64,000 nucleotides of DNA. Origin: Coneutiohabitans sp964457925. Its GTDB lineage: Bacteria > Zhuqueibacterota > Zhuqueibacteria > Zhuqueibacterales > Zhuqueibacteraceae. The position numbers and the translations under genes were made by a program. Below are positions 1 to 8,085 of the stretch, in pieces. The notes beneath the pieces are model-generated. The model saw only the letters and a program-made list of their open reading frames with translations, was not told the origin of the DNA and did not search any database. The DNA is taken from contig CAYWGH010000029.1 of NCBI GenBank assembly GCA_964457925.1, positions 1 to 64,000 of the forward strand. Reading direction: 5' to 3'. The stretch's first letter is position 1; every line of letters starts with the position of its first letter.

Positions 1-4
1 CCCC

Positions 5-74
5 AGCTACTTGCCCCCAGCTACTTGCCCCCTGCTACTTGCCCCCTGCTACTTGCCCCCTGCTACTTGCCCCC
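5..74. repeat. Five tandem copies of a 14-bp unit
   Basis: Five consecutive 14-mers of the form (A/T)GCTACTTGCCCCC, differing only in the first base, begin at position 5; degenerate C-rich continuation follows to about 95. The array may continue beyond the left edge. The cas6 stop codon (63-65 on the minus strand) lies inside the last unit, so the array forms the immediate 3' end of the cas operon. There are no spacers, so this is not a CRISPR array. Confidence 0.9.
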
Positions 75-902
75 TGCCCCTTGCCCCGCCTGCCCCATGC
101 CCATGGTGGTGTGCGAGCCCACGCCGCTGAAGAAGGCAAACCTGGCGAGCAGATGCAATGCCTGCTTGTAATTTTCCGGCAGGGCCGGGTGCAGCGCGAA
201 CCGCGCCTCGCCGGTGAAACCGGTGCGTTGGTACTTCTGCAAATCCACCTGCTCCGTTTCAATTTTGGCGTGCGACACGTGAATGCTCTCGACGAAGTGC
301 TCCACCTCATCCACCGGCAGCGCAAAGGGACTGGCGAGCTGCCATTTGTTGGTAAGATAACCGAAGACATAACGCGGCACGGGCAGGGGCAGCGCCTGTT
401 TGTTTTCGATGAAGCAGGTGGGCGAATGAAAGCGCAGCGTTATGTGCGAACGCAAGGGCTGTTCGCTGCTTTCGTGCGTCACGGCCTGCGCAAGCTGGGC
501 AAAGGAACTGAGAGCGGCCCAGGGATGCTGGTCGAGGCTGTGATAAATCGGGCCGGGCACGAACCGCCGATCGTCCGGCTGCGGACCGGTTTTGTATTTT
601 TCAATGGAGTCGAACACGCATTGCAGGAAGAATTCCTCCATCGCGGTCAAGCGAAACCAGAGCTTGGCGCCCGCTTCGAGGCGCAGGCGCTCGTCCCGAT
701 TGTTCGCGATCAGCTCGCCCTGCAGGTTGGAAAGCGTGTAGGGCCGCTGGTAGTTGTTATCGTGCAGCAGCCTGACCAACTCGGGATGATCGCGTTCCAG
801 CCAGCGCAGAAAGGCGGCGTGCAACACCCGCGCGGAACAGCGCGGCATGCTGGTGGCCGCAGAGGCGGTGAGGGTGAAGACGATGCTGGCTAAATCAGTC
901 AT
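63..902 (-). CDS. cas6: Cas6 CRISPR repeat endoribonuclease
   Basis: The 279-residue product is a RAMP-fold protein that should cut the CRISPR transcript inside the repeats to make crRNA for the type III complex. The main evidence is the C-terminal glycine-rich loop (GVGSHTTMGMGQ), which is the Cas6 hallmark, together with a length typical of the family (about 250-280) and an N-terminal half with an acidic/aromatic pattern like other stand-alone Cas6 proteins. It is the last gene of the minus-strand cas operon. The final residues are Gly/Gln/Ala-rich because the reading frame enters the C-rich tandem repeat. The catalytic residues of Cas6 are poorly conserved, so I do not assign them. No repeat array is inside the window, so its substrate would be elsewhere. 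Confidence 0.88.
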   Translation of the reverse strand: MTDLASIVFTLTASAATSMPRCSARVLHAAFLRWLERDHPELVRLLHDNNYQRPYTLSNLQGELIANNRDERLRLEAGAKLWFRLTAMEEFFLQCVFDSIEKYKTGPQPDDRRFVPGPIYHSLDQHPWAALSSFAQLAQAVTHESSEQPLRSHITLRFHSPTCFIENKQALPLPVPRYVFGYLTNKWQLASPFALPVDEVEHFVESIHVSHAKIETEQVDLQKYQRTGFTGEARFALHPALPENYKQALHLLARFAFFSGVGSHTTMGMGQAGQGAGGK

Positions 903-911
903 AGCCGATGT

Positions 912-946
912 CAGTGAACAGTAAACAGTGATCAGTTATCAGTAAA
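912..946. repeat. Heptanucleotide tandem repeat (CAGTNAN x5)
   Basis: Five contiguous heptamers read CAGTGAA, CAGTAAA, CAGTGAT, CAGTTAT, CAGTAAA. They lie between the 210-aa gene and cas6, directly upstream of the cas6 start on the minus strand. The period of exactly seven resembles the short tandemly repeated repetitive sequences described in cyanobacteria. Function unknown. Confidence 0.8.
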
Positions 947-992
947 ATTCCTTCTTGGCTGGTAATTGAGTCCTTGTCTCCCTTTCCGCCTT

Positions 993-1625
993 TCACCCAC
1001 TCGCCTCTTTTCCCTTGCGCTTTTTCAGCCACGTTTCGCAGTCGCGATGGATGTGCACGCCAATCTCGCGCTTGCCGTGCTGGCGATAAAGCGGCGATTC
1101 AACGGCTTTCTCGATCTGCGCGACGATGAATTCGAGCCCGGCGATCTCTTCTTCGAGATTCAAGCGGTCATTCTCGGCCATGATGATTTGATGATCGATG
1201 CCGCTGTGTCTCGCCATGATCTGCAGGCGGACGCCTTCGTTGGGCGCAGCGGCCATGGCCTTTTCGAGAAATTCTTTTTCAACTTCGAGCTGTTGCTTGT
1301 GGACGATGGCGGCGTCGCGCTGGCCCATTTTGTCGAACAGCTCTTCTTCGTACTCCTGCCACAGCTCGACCCGGAGGTAATCTTTTTCCTCGCGTTCATT
1401 GCTCGGCGAGAGCACACCATAGGTGCACTCGTCGATGGCCTGCTCGATCCACTCCACTTCCTTTGCGCGCGGTGAGTCGCGGAACAGCTCGAGCGCCTGC
1501 AAGGCTTCGGGATGATTTGCATGCGCGAGCTCCATAACAATGCGTTTGAGATCTTCCGGCAGCGTGCGCGGATCGTTGAGTTTGGTGATCCACGATTTGA
1601 GCTCGGCGGGGGTGAAGTCGGTCAT
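993..1625 (-). CDS. Uncharacterised helical protein in the type III-D operon
   Basis: This 210-residue protein is not recognised. It is highly charged, has no signal peptide or membrane segment, and appears almost entirely alpha-helical. The stretch from about residue 85 to 180 is rich in Glu, Lys, Leu and Ile and is likely coiled coil. The C-terminus is basic (WLKKRKGK). The start is supported by AAGGAG eight bases upstream of ATG. It sits between the membrane protein gene and cas6, in the same orientation, so it belongs to the CRISPR locus by context. It could be an accessory scaffold or a regulator; nothing in the sequence indicates an enzymatic function. Confidence 0.75.
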   Translation of the reverse strand: MTDFTPAELKSWITKLNDPRTLPEDLKRIVMELAHANHPEALQALELFRDSPRAKEVEWIEQAIDECTYGVLSPSNEREEKDYLRVELWQEYEEELFDKMGQRDAAIVHKQQLEVEKEFLEKAMAAAPNEGVRLQIMARHSGIDHQIIMAENDRLNLEEEIAGLEFIVAQIEKAVESPLYRQHGKREIGVHIHRDCETWLKKRKGKEASG

Positions 1626-1650
1626 GGTGTCTCTCCTTGTTCAGTAAAGT

Positions 1651-1705
1651 CGGACTTGCGCGAAAAGAGGTTTGAAGTTATTGGAGCCGCTTTTGCGCAA
1701 GTCCG
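1651..1705. repeat. Intergenic inverted repeat
   Basis: Perfect 11-bp arms CGGACTTGCGC (1651-1661) and GCGCAAGTCCG (1695-1705) enclose a 33-base loop. It lies in the 245-bp gap between the membrane-protein gene and the 210-aa gene, which otherwise shows no gene. There is no T-run, so it is not a typical intrinsic terminator; it may be a dispersed palindromic element or an mRNA-processing site within the operon. Confidence 0.7.
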
Positions 1706-1870
1706 GCTCTGCCTCATTTTTCAAGGCTTGCCCAATTGCTTGCCCCGATCGCGCAGCGCCTGAAAAACCAAAGTATTGCACTCCGTTCCCCAAATTTTGA
1801 GAAGATACGAGCATGCCATGTCAAAGGGCAATCCGTGCGCCGGCGGGAGTCATAGCGCCAAAGGCACAAT

Positions 1871-2683
1871 TCACAAGAGCAATTTCTGATAGCGCAGCGC
1901 ATTCATCAAATTGCCGTAGAGTTGCGTGCGCGCGTTGGCAAAAGCGAAACGTCTGCCGAGATCGCCGGGAGTGTCGACTGTCCCGCGACCAAAGTAAAAG
2001 CAGACAGTATGAGACGGGGTGCGGTTGGCAGTCTCGACGATCTTCGCTTTATCGAGGTCACCATTGTCATTGTGGAAGAAGACGAGATCATGCTCGGGGC
2101 TCGGCGCATAGTCGTCAATTACAGCGTAAGCAACTTGCCTGAAATCCATTTCCGCAAAAAAGAGGTTTAGAAAATTGCAATCCCCACCAGGAGCGTGCAA
2201 CACCAGCAGCCGTTTTTGTGCTTTCATGCGTCGTTCCTCATCCTGCTCGCGAATAAGCGCAATGAGTTGCTCTTTTTTGGATTGCAGCAATTCGTCGAAC
2301 TTCTCTTTGACCTTTTTCGCGGCAATGGCGGGCGCCCGCTGCATGAGCGAGAGGAACATGGCGACAATGCCTAACACGCCCGCGATTCCGACAACGGCGA
2401 ATGCTTTGGCCCAAAAGAAATCTTCCTGGAAAGCAAGTCGCATGGCCTCCAGCTTATTGTCCAACTCACCGGCCTTGTTGGCAAATTTACCGTCGAACTC
2501 TGATGCGCTAGTCTTGGCCGTCTGCTCAAGGACTCGTATACGGTTTTCGAGGGAATCGATTTTGATTCTCATGGCATCCTGCTTCTGAGCAAATGCGCTA
2601 AACGGCAAGAGCAAGGACAAGAAGACAAACGTCTTTATGGGTGTCTGTTTCACCGCGACAGAGCAAATGCAGGCATAGTTCAT
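1871..2683 (-). CDS. Membrane-anchored accessory protein with cytosolic alpha/beta domain
   Basis: The 270-residue product starts with a signal-peptide-like segment ending in FAQ (about residues 18-33), followed by a coiled-coil stretch (36-85), one transmembrane helix (about 92-115), a charged helix (residues 120-155) and a C-terminal domain with alternating beta/alpha pattern (KRLLVLHAP, DLVFFHND, VCFYFG). This gives a periplasmic coiled coil tied to a cytosolic Rossmann-like domain. The end of that domain (FANARTQLYGNLMNAL) resembles the end of the membrane protein at 12310-12828, so the two may be paralogous. The start has AAGGAG nine bases upstream. No enzymatic motif or canonical CARF signature could be identified. 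Its place immediately after the RAMP genes suggests a membrane effector or sensor acting with the type III complex; that is inference. Confidence 0.72.
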   Translation of the reverse strand: MNYACICSVAVKQTPIKTFVFLSLLLPFSAFAQKQDAMRIKIDSLENRIRVLEQTAKTSASEFDGKFANKAGELDNKLEAMRLAFQEDFFWAKAFAVVGIAGVLGIVAMFLSLMQRAPAIAAKKVKEKFDELLQSKKEQLIALIREQDEERRMKAQKRLLVLHAPGGDCNFLNLFFAEMDFRQVAYAVIDDYAPSPEHDLVFFHNDNGDLDKAKIVETANRTPSHTVCFYFGRGTVDTPGDLGRRFAFANARTQLYGNLMNALRYQKLLL

Positions 2684-2698
2684 GCAAGTAGCTCCTTT

Positions 2699-4195
2699 TC
2701 AAATCTCTTCAACATGGGTAATATTCCCGTTCCTGTCCACCACCACCCGCACACGGATTTTAATACCCACTGCGGCGTTGCTGAATTGTGGCTTCGGCTT
2801 AAGCTTGAAAAGCTGATCCTTCAGTTTGGGTAAAGTGACACCCAAGCTGCCATCAACTTTCTTTATCACAGTTGCCTTCTTTTCCACTTCGCCGTTTTTA
2901 TAAGCACTTTGGGCCTCGGCTTCCGCAACACGTTGTTGTTTTTCGATTGATTTCACCAAAGCTTGCGCATCCTTGCTCCTTTCGAGCGGCGGCTGCGCTG
3001 GCTGCGGCCGGGGCGTGCGAGGTTGTGAGAACGATTGCGCGCGCGCCGGCGACCTGCCATAGGTCGCGGCCTCGGGCGGAACGTCTTCAAGCGCGATGCT
3101 GGGAAAATCCTTGATCCAATCCCGCGAGGGATAACGCGGCTGCCGCGGGTGGTTTTCATCCCATGTGAGAATATCTCTGAGTGCGGCTAAAGACACCCGC
3201 CAATTGGAATATTCGCGATGATAGATTGCGATTTGCTGCTTGAGCGCTTCTTGCAAAGGCTCGCCGCTGAGGCTCGTCATGCCACCGCCCAATTGCGCGT
3301 AACGCTCCTTGCGCGCCACGTGCTGCCATGCAACGATGCGCAAATGCACGCTGCCGAGGCCGACGCCCTTGCCCATGCCCATTTTATGGCGCATCGGCTC
3401 CTCGAGCACGAGCGCGTAAATCAGCAACGCCAAGTCCGCGGCGCTGAGGTTTTGATATTGCACCGTGAACTGAAATTCAGCCGGCGGCAACACGGCTTCG
3501 ATGGTTTTGTTGAAATCGGTTCTTTCCTTCATTGTACGCGCGCCATCGACGCGATGATAGTAGAATTTGCGTCCGCGCGGCGCTTCGAAGTTCGATTCTT
3601 TGGTGCCGTAAAATGGGCGATGCCGAGGCGCCGGCGCGCCAAAAGGCTCGAGAATAATACGCTCGGTGCGTGCGGGTGCAACAAGCGTGGCTGTATCGAA
3701 ACTCACATTACCCAACAACAGCACATTGCCGGAGAGATAACCAAAAAGGCGGCAAGCCGGACATGCGGTGCGCTTCTTGGGTTCGCTATCTTCCCGCTTC
3801 ATGCCGCAGGGAGAAAATCCCGAAGGCAGGGGATAAACGTGAGACCTTCCCATTTCATAATACTCCAGCTTGTCGTCGTCCGCGCTGCGCATGCGCCGAT
3901 CGTTCGGCAAGGTCAAACACGAGCCGCTGATGGCCTCGGCAAGATGGCGAATCGCGCCTTTGAGCGAGCTGCCGGGAATGATCGGGTCATCGCCCTCGCG
4001 CAGCAGCGACAATTCTTGATGCTGATTTTTCACCGGGCGTTCTTGCGTACCGGCGATGAAAAACTGTGTGAGCGTGCGCAAGCGGCAAGTCAAAGTCCCG
4101 CTGAAGCTGTCAACGTCAAATTTTTCGTGCGTGTATGTTTTGAGCGGCTGGCGCGGCGCAGCCGGACCAAAGGGCACAAAGTTGTAGGGATTCAT
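2699..4195 (-). CDS. RAMP protein of the TIGR03986 type (Cas7-like), with long C-terminal extension
   Basis: The 498-residue product has the RAMP features of type III effector subunits. The N-terminal MNPYNFVPFG opening is characteristic of the TIGR03986 RAMP family; IPGSSLKG (about 73-80) is the conserved loop after the first beta-alpha unit, CPACRLFG is a zinc-knuckle-like motif, and MGMGKGVGLGSV is the glycine-rich loop. After about residue 340 there is an extra region, rich in Pro and Gln and then Lys, ending in a short strand-rich segment. I chose ATG at 4195 because it overlaps the TGA of csx19 (ATGA) and because the family begins there; the open frame extends further upstream. It should form part of the crRNA-bound filament. 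A catalytic Asp equivalent to Csm3 D33 is not evident. Confidence 0.85.
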   Translation of the reverse strand: MNPYNFVPFGPAAPRQPLKTYTHEKFDVDSFSGTLTCRLRTLTQFFIAGTQERPVKNQHQELSLLREGDDPIIPGSSLKGAIRHLAEAISGSCLTLPNDRRMRSADDDKLEYYEMGRSHVYPLPSGFSPCGMKREDSEPKKRTACPACRLFGYLSGNVLLLGNVSFDTATLVAPARTERIILEPFGAPAPRHRPFYGTKESNFEAPRGRKFYYHRVDGARTMKERTDFNKTIEAVLPPAEFQFTVQYQNLSAADLALLIYALVLEEPMRHKMGMGKGVGLGSVHLRIVAWQHVARKERYAQLGGGMTSLSGEPLQEALKQQIAIYHREYSNWRVSLAALRDILTWDENHPRQPRYPSRDWIKDFPSIALEDVPPEAATYGRSPARAQSFSQPRTPRPQPAQPPLERSKDAQALVKSIEKQQRVAEAEAQSAYKNGEVEKKATVIKKVDGSLGVTLPKLKDQLFKLKPKPQFSNAAVGIKIRVRVVVDRNGNITHVEEI

Positions 4196-4704
4196 GCAGA
4201 CCACCTCATGCTGCGATAACGCCAAAACAGCAGGCGTCCATGATCGTCGCGGTAAAGCACGGTTTCGAGCTGAACGTTTTTCAGATTGGGATTGCGCTGG
4301 TCGTCGAGGCATTCATAGCGCAACTTGCGCCCCAAGCGCATGTCGTTTTCAGACCAAAGATAGATGAATTGTTTTTCACGATGATGATAAGCGATCTCGG
4401 CATGCTCAGGAAAAAGTTCAGCAAGCTCCGCCGCCGGCCAGGCAAAGGCTTTCTCTTTTGCCAGTGTGACACGAAAGTCGGCGCCAACCTTTTCCCAGCG
4501 TAATTCAAAAGCGGGCGCAAAGATATTTCCTTTGGGCCATGCTTTTGCTTGAATCGAGGTTGCGCGCGGATCGGGAAACCGAATATCGAGCAATGATTCC
4601 AAGATCGCATACTCGGCGTGCGCGCGCCATGCCTCAATCGCCTGCTGCAAACCTTCGGAATGGCTCGGGCCAATGAAGATTTCGATTTCGGGCGGACGCG
4701 TCAT
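4192..4704 (-). CDS. csx19: Probable Csx19 (type III-D subunit)
   Basis: The 170-residue protein fits the size and position of Csx19 (TIGR03984 family), a subunit seen only in type III-D loci. Visible features are the FELRWEK and FIYLWSE strands and a C-terminal YRDDHGRLLFWRYRSMRW segment, a pattern I associate with that family. There are no membrane segments. The ATG at 4704 overlaps the stop of the upstream cas7 gene (ATGA), and its own TGA overlaps the next ATG, so it is translationally coupled on both sides. Csx19 is thought to be a structural part of the III-D complex. The family call rests on remembered pattern and context rather than a profile search; an unrelated small subunit is the alternative. 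Confidence 0.6.
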   Translation of the reverse strand: MTRPPEIEIFIGPSHSEGLQQAIEAWRAHAEYAILESLLDIRFPDPRATSIQAKAWPKGNIFAPAFELRWEKVGADFRVTLAKEKAFAWPAAELAELFPEHAEIAYHHREKQFIYLWSENDMRLGRKLRYECLDDQRNPNLKNVQLETVLYRDDHGRLLFWRYRSMRWSA

Positions 4705-5669
4705 CGGCCTTCTCCTTTGCGATATGCGTGTAACGGATCTTCCTTCAAGCTCTGCGCATATTTCACCCATTTATCCGCAACTTGCTGCCAGGGGAATGCA
4801 TCAAACGCGAAGGTCGCGGTTTGACGTAACGCCGCAAAGGGTGAGTCTTTGATTTCGGCTTTGCCGATATCAACCTGCAAACGATCATTTTCCATCATGC
4901 CGTAATCTTTTGCTTCGAGGAACAAAGCGCCCACGCCCAAAAGGTTCAGCTTGCCGTTTTCAATCATCTTCTCTTTCGTCCCGATATAATGCAGCGTAAT
5001 ATCCTTCACCTCGCCAACTACTTTTCCCAAGCCGCGGCTTTTGCCGGAGCCCATGCGCACCAAACCGTCGCGCAAATCTTGCAGCACGAAGCCGATCAAA
5101 CCAAGCTGCCACAGCTCGAAGTTTTGCAGATGAAGAAAAGTTTTGAACTCGCCGCCGGTGATCACTTCCAGCTCGAACTTTGCGCCGCGCGAAGCGCCGC
5201 CAGTGAAACGATCAATGCCCACGCCGTCGCGCTGCTGAATCCTTGGCGGCTCGCCGACGGCATAAGCATCCTCCGTCGCGAAGCGGCCCATCACAAACGT
5301 ATTGCCGAACATGCGACAAATCGGGCACGAGTGCTTGTACACGTATGGTGTGCCCAAATCGTGCATTCTCTCTTTTCGCTTGTAAACTTCCAACGCGGCG
5401 CTGCAAGAGAGCGCTTTATCGCGCCAGGTTCCGAAAGGATCGCACGCTGCAAAGTCGTTGAGCGTGCGCGCAATGCGTTCCGCATGCGAGCGCATCGTGC
5501 CCTTCAAAGATGAGCCTGGCAAAAACACTTCTTCCATGCCGTTGCGGAAAACTTTCACCCAGGCCATGTCAATGCCGCTTAGTTGCGCGATGCCCGATTT
5601 GATCAACAACGCGCCTTCCGGCTTGAGCGTCAATGCGATTTTGCACTCATTGAGCAGTCGTTTGAACAT
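4701..5669 (-). CDS. Cas7 (Csm3-like) RAMP subunit
   Basis: The 322-residue product is a Cas7-type backbone subunit. LPGSSLKGTMR occupies residues 50-60, HSCPICRMFG is the Cys-containing insertion common to III-D Cas7 proteins, and GSGKSRGLGKV is the terminal glycine-rich loop. Asp34, in the segment SGIDMAW before PGSSLKG, is at the place of the target-RNA-cleaving Asp33 of Csm3, so this subunit may cut target RNA. I chose ATG at 5669 (MFKRLL) since AAGGAG lies nine bases upstream; this gives a 23-bp overlap with the preceding cas7 gene. The reading frame further upstream is probably not translated. Confidence 0.85.
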   Translation of the reverse strand: MFKRLLNECKIALTLKPEGALLIKSGIAQLSGIDMAWVKVFRNGMEEVFLPGSSLKGTMRSHAERIARTLNDFAACDPFGTWRDKALSCSAALEVYKRKERMHDLGTPYVYKHSCPICRMFGNTFVMGRFATEDAYAVGEPPRIQQRDGVGIDRFTGGASRGAKFELEVITGGEFKTFLHLQNFELWQLGLIGFVLQDLRDGLVRMGSGKSRGLGKVVGEVKDITLHYIGTKEKMIENGKLNLLGVGALFLEAKDYGMMENDRLQVDIGKAEIKDSPFAALRQTATFAFDAFPWQQVADKWVKYAQSLKEDPLHAYRKGEGR

Positions 5670-6606
5670 GGCTGTTCTCCTTTTCCTCCCACAGGGAGGC
5701 GATATGTTTGGCAATGAAGTCGTTGACTTTCACGGGTTCGAGCTTCTCTGCTTTCAGATATTTTTTGAGCGATTCCATATCGCCGAGATTCAGAGATTCA
5801 ACGAACGTGTTATCCGGATCGAGATGGCAGCGCCCCAAGCCGCGTGAGCGAATGCCGCCGAGCGGGACATTGCCCTCGACCAGCTCGTGCAGCGCCAACG
5901 CCGCCAAGCCCAATGTGAGCGGATCAGCAGTTTCAATGGTCATGGAAAACTTGAATACCGTATCCGGCGGCACGGTTTCAAAATCATACTTCAAGCCTTC
6001 CACGGCGCGGCCGCTGTCGCGATCGATGCCGACGCCGTCGCGTATTTGCGTCAACCCCACCCACTGCTCGCGCTTCACCGGCGCATCGTGAAAGAAAAGT
6101 GCCGAAGAGATGAAAGCTGAGCCAAAAGCCTTGCACACCTCGCAGAGAAAAAGATCGAGAATATACAACCAATTCTCTTCAGTCATTTTCTTGCGATCAC
6201 GGAAATCATTCATGCCTTTATTTTTCCGCTGCAATACGGCCTCGAGTGTCTTTTCCAAATCGCTGCCTTTGGGAATTGGCTGCCCGAGATGCTCCAAAAT
6301 TTTTCTCAGGCCTTTCATCAACTCATCGGACTCCGGCAAGGCACTCGGGCAGGCTTCACCGGCATTGTACAAGCCGCACGCGCTGATGCCGAGGTTGGGC
6401 ACGATGCGTTCCATCGCCGCGCGCACCGCGCCTTTGATGGATGAGCCGGGAATAAACGGCTGGCCCAAGCCGTCGCGAATGATCGGGCTATCCGTGCCCT
6501 TGGCCGGATTGCGTCCGCCGCCAAGATGCAGCGCCGTGTCCAACTTCAAATCGCCTGTAACGCGATGTCGCGCGCCGAGTGTCGCGCGGGAAAGGGGGAG
6601 GGTCAT
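5647..6606 (-). CDS. Cas7 (Csm3-like) RAMP subunit with intact catalytic Asp
   Basis: The 319-residue protein has the best Csm3-like signature in the locus: LHLGGG (27-31), GTDSPIIRD with Asp39 in the position of the Csm3 nuclease Asp33, and IPGSSIKG (52-59), followed by Cys-containing insertions (SACGLYNAGEAC, LCEVCKAFGS) and the loop GIRSRGLGRC. It probably binds crRNA and cleaves target RNA at a fixed spacing. The start at 6606 forms an ATGA overlap with the HEPN gene and has GGAG nine bases upstream, which is better than the upstream in-frame ATG at 6621. The coupling shows that it is translated in series with the HEPN gene. Confidence 0.88.
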   Translation of the reverse strand: MTLPLSRATLGARHRVTGDLKLDTALHLGGGRNPAKGTDSPIIRDGLGQPFIPGSSIKGAVRAAMERIVPNLGISACGLYNAGEACPSALPESDELMKGLRKILEHLGQPIPKGSDLEKTLEAVLQRKNKGMNDFRDRKKMTEENWLYILDLFLCEVCKAFGSAFISSALFFHDAPVKREQWVGLTQIRDGVGIDRDSGRAVEGLKYDFETVPPDTVFKFSMTIETADPLTLGLAALALHELVEGNVPLGGIRSRGLGRCHLDPDNTFVESLNLGDMESLKKYLKAEKLEPVKVNDFIAKHIASLWEEKENSHVQTTAQ

Positions 6607-7667
6607 GTGAGTTTTCTCCATTTATCTTTAGCTTCTTTGTATTTTCCATCAAGTTCCTGAGGAATGTGGTCTTCAAATACCGTCACAATTTGACCGGCTT
6701 CGATTAAACGATTCTTAAATTGGCTTTTAGAAATTAGATCGTTGGAGGTTGTCTTTAGTTCGCTTCCAATACGATTTATCTCAGCTTCGAACCATTCGAT
6801 AAGGCATTCACAAAATTGCTTAAATTGATCTCGCTTCTCTGATGTTTGGATGCCCTGCGGGATTGGTAATAGCGTACAGATATCAGATTTTGATCTTGGA
6901 CTATATTCTTTGTCTGTTAGAAACTTTACCGATTTCTGCATATAAGATGCCCATAACTCCAAATTGGAAGAATCACTCATGTCATACAATTTTTGTATGA
7001 AGAACCTAATCGTATCTATGTCGATCTTGGGATCTTCTGCTTTTAGATAATCGTCAATAGATTCATCAAAAATTTGCTGCCACGGCGTATTATGCGGAAA
7101 ATGGCGAATTAATTTACTGATTTCATCACGAGATAAATTCATACTCTTCAGATCTCTCGCCACTGCAAGTGGATCCGAAAATTTTTCATCTACTCGACTT
7201 CTGATTATAATTGGGCGAACTGAAACCACTGCATTCAAAACGTCGCACGATTCAGCAAAAAATTCACCTGTACCATGTGCAACCTTATGACGTTGTGATC
7301 TCAATGTCTCGAGTTTTTTCGTTAATCCAACAAATATTGATGTATCCGATGAGACCTGTTCATAATGTCTAAGTTCCCAGCGCTCTGGTGTTCTCCACTC
7401 ATTCTCCCTAAAATGCCACTCAAAGTACCAGAGCCCTATATCATGAGCCACTAAATGACAATATCTCTCAACTCCTGCCCACGCTAGAACTACTGCGGCT
7501 TCGAGATGACCTTCTCGAAAGCTATGAAAAGCTCTTAGCAAATATCGCTTAACCTCGGGTTCTTTTATGCTTCGAACTAATTCCAAAAACTTCTGCAATT
7601 CAGAATTGTGTGGCAGTCTTTTTCTCATTTGAGAATCTAATTTCAGCTTGCGATGAGCTTGCGACAA
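6603..7667 (-). CDS. HEPN-domain protein embedded in the type III-D operon
   Basis: The 354-residue product has an N-terminal helical domain with EGHLEAAVVLAWAGVERYCHLVAH (given here only as residues 52-75) followed by the motif RHKVAH at 126-131, the Rx4H signature of HEPN ribonucleases. Residues 150-354 are helical, polar and not recognised. The gene is clearly AT-rich (about 37% GC in a sampled line against about 70% in a neighbouring gene), suggesting horizontal origin. Yet its TGA overlaps the ATG of the next cas7 gene, so it is an integrated operon member. The listed start is a TTG; ATG at 7628 (MRKRLPHN) is an alternative, and neither has a good ribosome site. It lacks a visible CARF domain, so it may be a complex-linked RNase or toxin rather than a Csm6-like effector. 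Confidence 0.75.
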   Translation of the reverse strand: MSQAHRKLKLDSQMRKRLPHNSELQKFLELVRSIKEPEVKRYLLRAFHSFREGHLEAAVVLAWAGVERYCHLVAHDIGLWYFEWHFRENEWRTPERWELRHYEQVSSDTSIFVGLTKKLETLRSQRHKVAHGTGEFFAESCDVLNAVVSVRPIIIRSRVDEKFSDPLAVARDLKSMNLSRDEISKLIRHFPHNTPWQQIFDESIDDYLKAEDPKIDIDTIRFFIQKLYDMSDSSNLELWASYMQKSVKFLTDKEYSPRSKSDICTLLPIPQGIQTSEKRDQFKQFCECLIEWFEAEINRIGSELKTTSNDLISKSQFKNRLIEAGQIVTVFEDHIPQELDGKYKEAKDKWRKLT

Positions 7668-7677
7668 TCCTGTAGGT

Positions 7678-8085
7678 TTAATTGCTCTGCGCTAGGCTCT
7701 CAGCAATCAAATGCTGCACAAAGAAAAGCACGAGGCGCAGGTGAATTTCGTCGACAGATTGATCCCGACTCAGACCTTGCGCGAGCTTCTCGGCCTCACC
7801 GCGAAAGCTGTCAAATTTCGCTTTCAACACCTGCCAACATTCTTGCATCTTGACCCTGCCAGCGCGTTTAGCTTTATTGGCCTGATTATCGAGAAAATCC
7901 GCAAGCTGCTTGTATTCGCGAGCATTGCGGGCAAGATTCGCCAACCCGTGAAGCTGTGCATTGCCAAGCTCTCGGGGAATCACCGCGGCATGAGTTTTCA
8001 CGAAGGCACCCACTTCCTCGAGATGCCTATCACTCCAGCGTGCGAGGCGGCGACGTAATTCAAGGAATTCCGCAGTATCAGTCAT
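7678..8085 (-). CDS. Small helical protein, candidate Cas11-type small subunit
   Basis: The 135-residue protein is wholly alpha-helical in appearance, with basic and leucine-rich helices (LRRRLARW, NLARNAREYKQLADFLDNQ) and no membrane segment. Size, helicity and position between csx10 and the cas7 genes match the small subunits (Csm2, Cmr5, Cas11) that line the type III filament, but I see no specific sequence match. GGAG lies ten bases upstream of the ATG, and the gene starts eight bases inside the preceding small gene. The tail residues VRLVLFFVQHLIAES-like helix is amphipathic. A second small helical protein directly upstream competes for the Cas11 role. Confidence 0.7.
   Translation of the reverse strand: MTDTAEFLELRRRLARWSDRHLEEVGAFVKTHAAVIPRELGNAQLHGLANLARNAREYKQLADFLDNQANKAKRAGRVKMQECWQVLKAKFDSFRGEAEKLAQGLSRDQSVDEIHLRLVLFFVQHLIAESLAQSN

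Noticed and set aside
1..95. C-rich tandem repeat as a CRISPR array
   Set aside because: Units are 14 bp and directly abutting, with no spacers; a type III array would have repeats of about 30-37 bp separated by unique spacers.
39..893. Long plus-strand reading frame opposite cas6, and similar long opposite-strand frames elsewhere
   Set aside because: They mirror real genes in GC-rich codons; the opposite-strand proteins carry recognised motifs and ribosome sites.
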